From positions 1-5,842 of the forward strand of contig RDOG01000042.1 in NCBI GenBank assembly GCA_011365055.1: DNA of 5,842 nucleotides, read 5' to 3'. A model generated the notes under the pieces. It worked only from the letters and a program-made list of their open reading frames with translations. It was not told the DNA's origin and searched no databases. The DNA is from Promethearchaeota archaeon. Its GTDB lineage: Archaea; Asgardarchaeota; Lokiarchaeia; Helarchaeales; RDOG01. Below, piece after piece: positions 4,427-5,842 of the stretch (within the stretch, counting starts at the first letter, position 1; every line of letters begins with the position of its first letter). The translations under genes were made by a program, and so were the position numbers.

Positions 4427-5335
4427 TTAATCATCCGGCACGAACCCAAGCATATCATCGTAACGATATTTCCGAGTTTTAATGTATTCTTCTCCATTTA
4501 CAAACAATAAAACGTCATAATCATCAATGGCACATCTATATGTTACTAACGTAAGGGTTTCGTCATATTTGTCTGAATTATATGATTCATGTTGAAGATT
4601 TTCGTAGAATAAACTGTTTAGGTGTCTCTGTAATCTGTCTGGAGTTTCAATCTCTTCAAGTTCATCATCAATATATTTCAGCAACACGTCAAGTGGCGAT
4701 AATCCTGTTGAGCTTGACCCTCGAATTGCTTCAAGTATATTTTTTAGATTTTTGTTTAGTTGTTTTTCTGGTATGAATGAAATGTCTTCTCCTATGAGAA
4801 TTTCTTTCAGTTTAAATGTCCCATTCTCATCGAATAAAATGGATTTATTTATTCTGAATAATGCTTTCATAGTTTCCTCAGGATTGAATGACTTAAATAC
4901 TAAGTTTTTTTCATCAATTAAATAAATTGAACCGTTAAATAATAATTTAATTCGTTTTTTTCCTCTCATAAGAATAAGTGAAGCAAGTTCATCCTTGTAT
5001 AGTTCCATTATGTCTTTTTTTAATAAACAGAATTCGCTTACCCATGATTTGCCTATATTAGAGTATTCTTTTGGAATGTTCTCACATTCAGGAGAATATT
5101 TTGGAATTATCTTCCATTCCCTACCTTCTGGAACCAATCCCGAAAACGATTCTCCGATATGGTATTTAATATCTAATGCTTTTTCTTTAAGTTTATTCCA
5201 TAACTGGCGGGAAGAAATATTGAAATCATCCAAAAAATTAGAAATATCTTCATCCCCACACCAAACTGAACCGTGAATCGTAAATCTTAGTTTTCTATTC
5301 ACATTTTTTTCATTATTCATATTTTCATCACTCAT
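4427..5335 (-). CDS. Hypothetical protein (302 aa), largest gene of the orphan operon
   Basis: I recognise no family or catalytic motif. The N-terminal third (about 15-100) contains KLRFTIHGSVWCGDEDISNF and GLVPEGREWKIIPKY, a mixed strand/helix pattern with Cys26, 84 and 103. The middle (108-190) alternates basic strands and helices (MRGKKRIKLLFNGSIYLIDE). Residues 191-250 are helical and acidic (YIDDELEEIE), and the C-terminus (257-302) returns to strands (LTLVTYRCAI; YDVLLFVNGEEYIKTRKY). No signal peptide or membrane span is present, so it should be cytoplasmic. The ATG at 5335-5333 overlaps the end of the upstream gene by 8 bp, and the next gene starts one base after its stop; the four genes are therefore one transcription unit and likely translationally coupled. 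A second in-frame ATG, six codons in, is possible. Its place in an element suggests a replication, packaging or defence role, which is a guess. Confidence 0.8.
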   Translation of the reverse strand: MSDENMNNEKNVNRKLRFTIHGSVWCGDEDISNFLDDFNISSRQLWNKLKEKALDIKYHIGESFSGLVPEGREWKIIPKYSPECENIPKEYSNIGKSWVSEFCLLKKDIMELYKDELASLILMRGKKRIKLLFNGSIYLIDEKNLVFKSFNPEETMKALFRINKSILFDENGTFKLKEILIGEDISFIPEKQLNKNLKNILEAIRGSSSTGLSPLDVLLKYIDDELEEIETPDRLQRHLNSLFYENLQHESYNSDKYDETLTLVTYRCAIDDYDVLLFVNGEEYIKTRKYRYDDMLGFVPDD

Positions 5336-5624
5336 ATTTTGCTTTTGCTAACGAACCTTTTTCTTTTTGTATCTTCTCAAGTTCTTTATTATATATCTCG
5401 TCTTTTAGCACGTAGTCTTTATTCGCACCGGCTTGTATTAATCGCTCATCAACGTTCCCCATTTTTATTAATGCATTTATGAGATGCTCTAATGCGTTAT
5501 CTCCGAATTTTTTAATGAATAGTTTAATCTTGACATCTTTAGCAAGATTATCTATTCTGTCTTGTTCAAAATGCAATTCTTTCATTTTTTGAATGTATTT
5601 TTCTTTTACTTCTTCAAACTCCAT
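5328..5624 (-). CDS. Small helical hypothetical protein (98 aa)
   Basis: I do not recognise this protein. It is nearly all helix and highly charged: EVKEKYIQKMKELHFEQDRI, a central more hydrophobic helix (NALEHLINALIKMG, residues 43-56) that could form the core, and a Lys/Glu-rich tail (YNKELEKIQKEKGSLAKAKYE). There are no cysteines, membrane spans or catalytic-looking motifs. The ATG at 5624-5622 lies 5 bases after the TGA of the gene before it and follows a Shine-Dalgarno-like GAGGTTGAT at about the right distance. Its TGA overlaps the start of the 302-aa gene (ATGAGTGA). The size and helical content suit a small partner or DNA-associated subunit acting with the 302-aa protein. That pairing is inferred only from the overlap. 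Confidence 0.75.
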   Translation of the reverse strand: MEFEEVKEKYIQKMKELHFEQDRIDNLAKDVKIKLFIKKFGDNALEHLINALIKMGNVDERLIQAGANKDYVLKDEIYNKELEKIQKEKGSLAKAKYE

Positions 5625-5629
5625 TTACA

Positions 5630-5833
5630 TCAACCTCGTTTTTTTAATTCTTGATAATATTTACAAAACGTGGCACTTACTTTCATGCACCATTCGTTAT
5701 CATTTGTTTGACAGGTGGGGGGGAAGTTATTCTGTCCCCTCGTGTTCTCTGGATTCATTGGATTCTTAGAATTGAAAGGACAATTCCAAGGACCTTTATT
5801 TTTTCTCCACGTTTTATAATTCATTTTTTTCAT
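5630..5833 (-). CDS. Small four-cysteine hypothetical protein (67 aa), possible metal-binding domain
   Basis: This basic 67-aa protein has Trp9 and Trp16, an Asn/Pro-rich middle (NSKNPMNPENTRGQNN) and four cysteines (18, 41, 49, 57). Their irregular spacing (C-x22-C-x7-C-x7-C) is not a standard zinc ribbon, but it could bind one metal ion or form two disulphides. Lack of a signal peptide favours metal binding inside the cell. I do not recognise the family. The start is ATG at 5833-5831, with a second ATG three codons later (MNYKTW) equally possible; only 9 bases of upstream sequence are in the window, so the promoter, and whether further genes precede it, cannot be seen. A run of seven C (plus-strand G, 5717-5723) falls in the Phe-Pro-Pro-Thr segment, an unusual homopolymer for this AT-rich DNA. 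Confidence 0.7.
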   Translation of the reverse strand: MKKMNYKTWRKNKGPWNCPFNSKNPMNPENTRGQNNFPPTCQTNDNEWCMKVSATFCKYYQELKKRG

Positions 5834-5842
5834 CTTTTTTTA

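Noticed and set aside
4426..4497. 24-residue N-terminal extension of the zinc-ribbon protein from ATG at 4497
   Set aside because: It lies entirely inside the 302-aa gene, while the ATG at 4425 has a Shine-Dalgarno-like GGATGAT, sits one base after the upstream stop, and starts right before the zinc ribbon.
1..5842. CRISPR array, rRNA, complete tRNA or insertion-sequence ends
   Set aside because: No regularly spaced repeats, no recognisable RNA core, no transposase gene and no terminal inverted repeats flanking one were seen on reading both strands.

Overview
The window is AT-rich (roughly 30% GC by eye). Its gene starts look archaeal: TATA-like boxes lie about 25-35 bp before several start codons, some transcripts look leaderless, TTG and GTG starts occur, and the proteins include ribbon-helix-helix (RHH), winged-helix and zinc-ribbon types. 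The surface protein (signal peptide, Thr/Pro stalk, one membrane span, internal zinc ribbon) resembles proteins common in Asgard archaea such as Lokiarchaeia. That lineage is an impression, not something the sequence proves.

From left to right: the 3' end of a winged-helix regulator on the plus strand (2-175); a convergent 62-aa gene (167-355); a single-span membrane protein (531-1382); a gene-poor stretch (1383-1723) that appears to contain the broken 3' end of another gene (1514-1675); an RHH-like/coiled-coil protein (1724-2254); a short, unusually GC-rich spacer with nested inverted repeats (2281-2356); a tyrosine recombinase (2354-3364) overlapping an RHH plus winged-helix regulator (3357-3845); a regulatory spacer rich in inverted repeats (3846-4032); and a tight four-gene operon of unrecognised proteins (4033-5833). 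Every gene except the first is on the minus strand.

The right-hand part, from about 1700 to beyond 5842, looks like an integrated mobile element (provirus, plasmid or integrative element). It has an integrase, two candidate DNA-binding regulators and an orphan operon of small zinc-binding and helical proteins. The left-hand part (below about 1510) looks more like host DNA. The broken gene end lies between them with its 3' end facing the host side. That is the layout expected if the integrase had inserted the element into the 3' end of a host gene, leaving the displaced end at one junction. This boundary is my main inference; an intact copy of that gene beyond the right edge of the window would test it.

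The most novel material is the four-gene operon, whose largest product (302 aa) matches no family I recognise, together with the nested palindromes beside the integrase gene.
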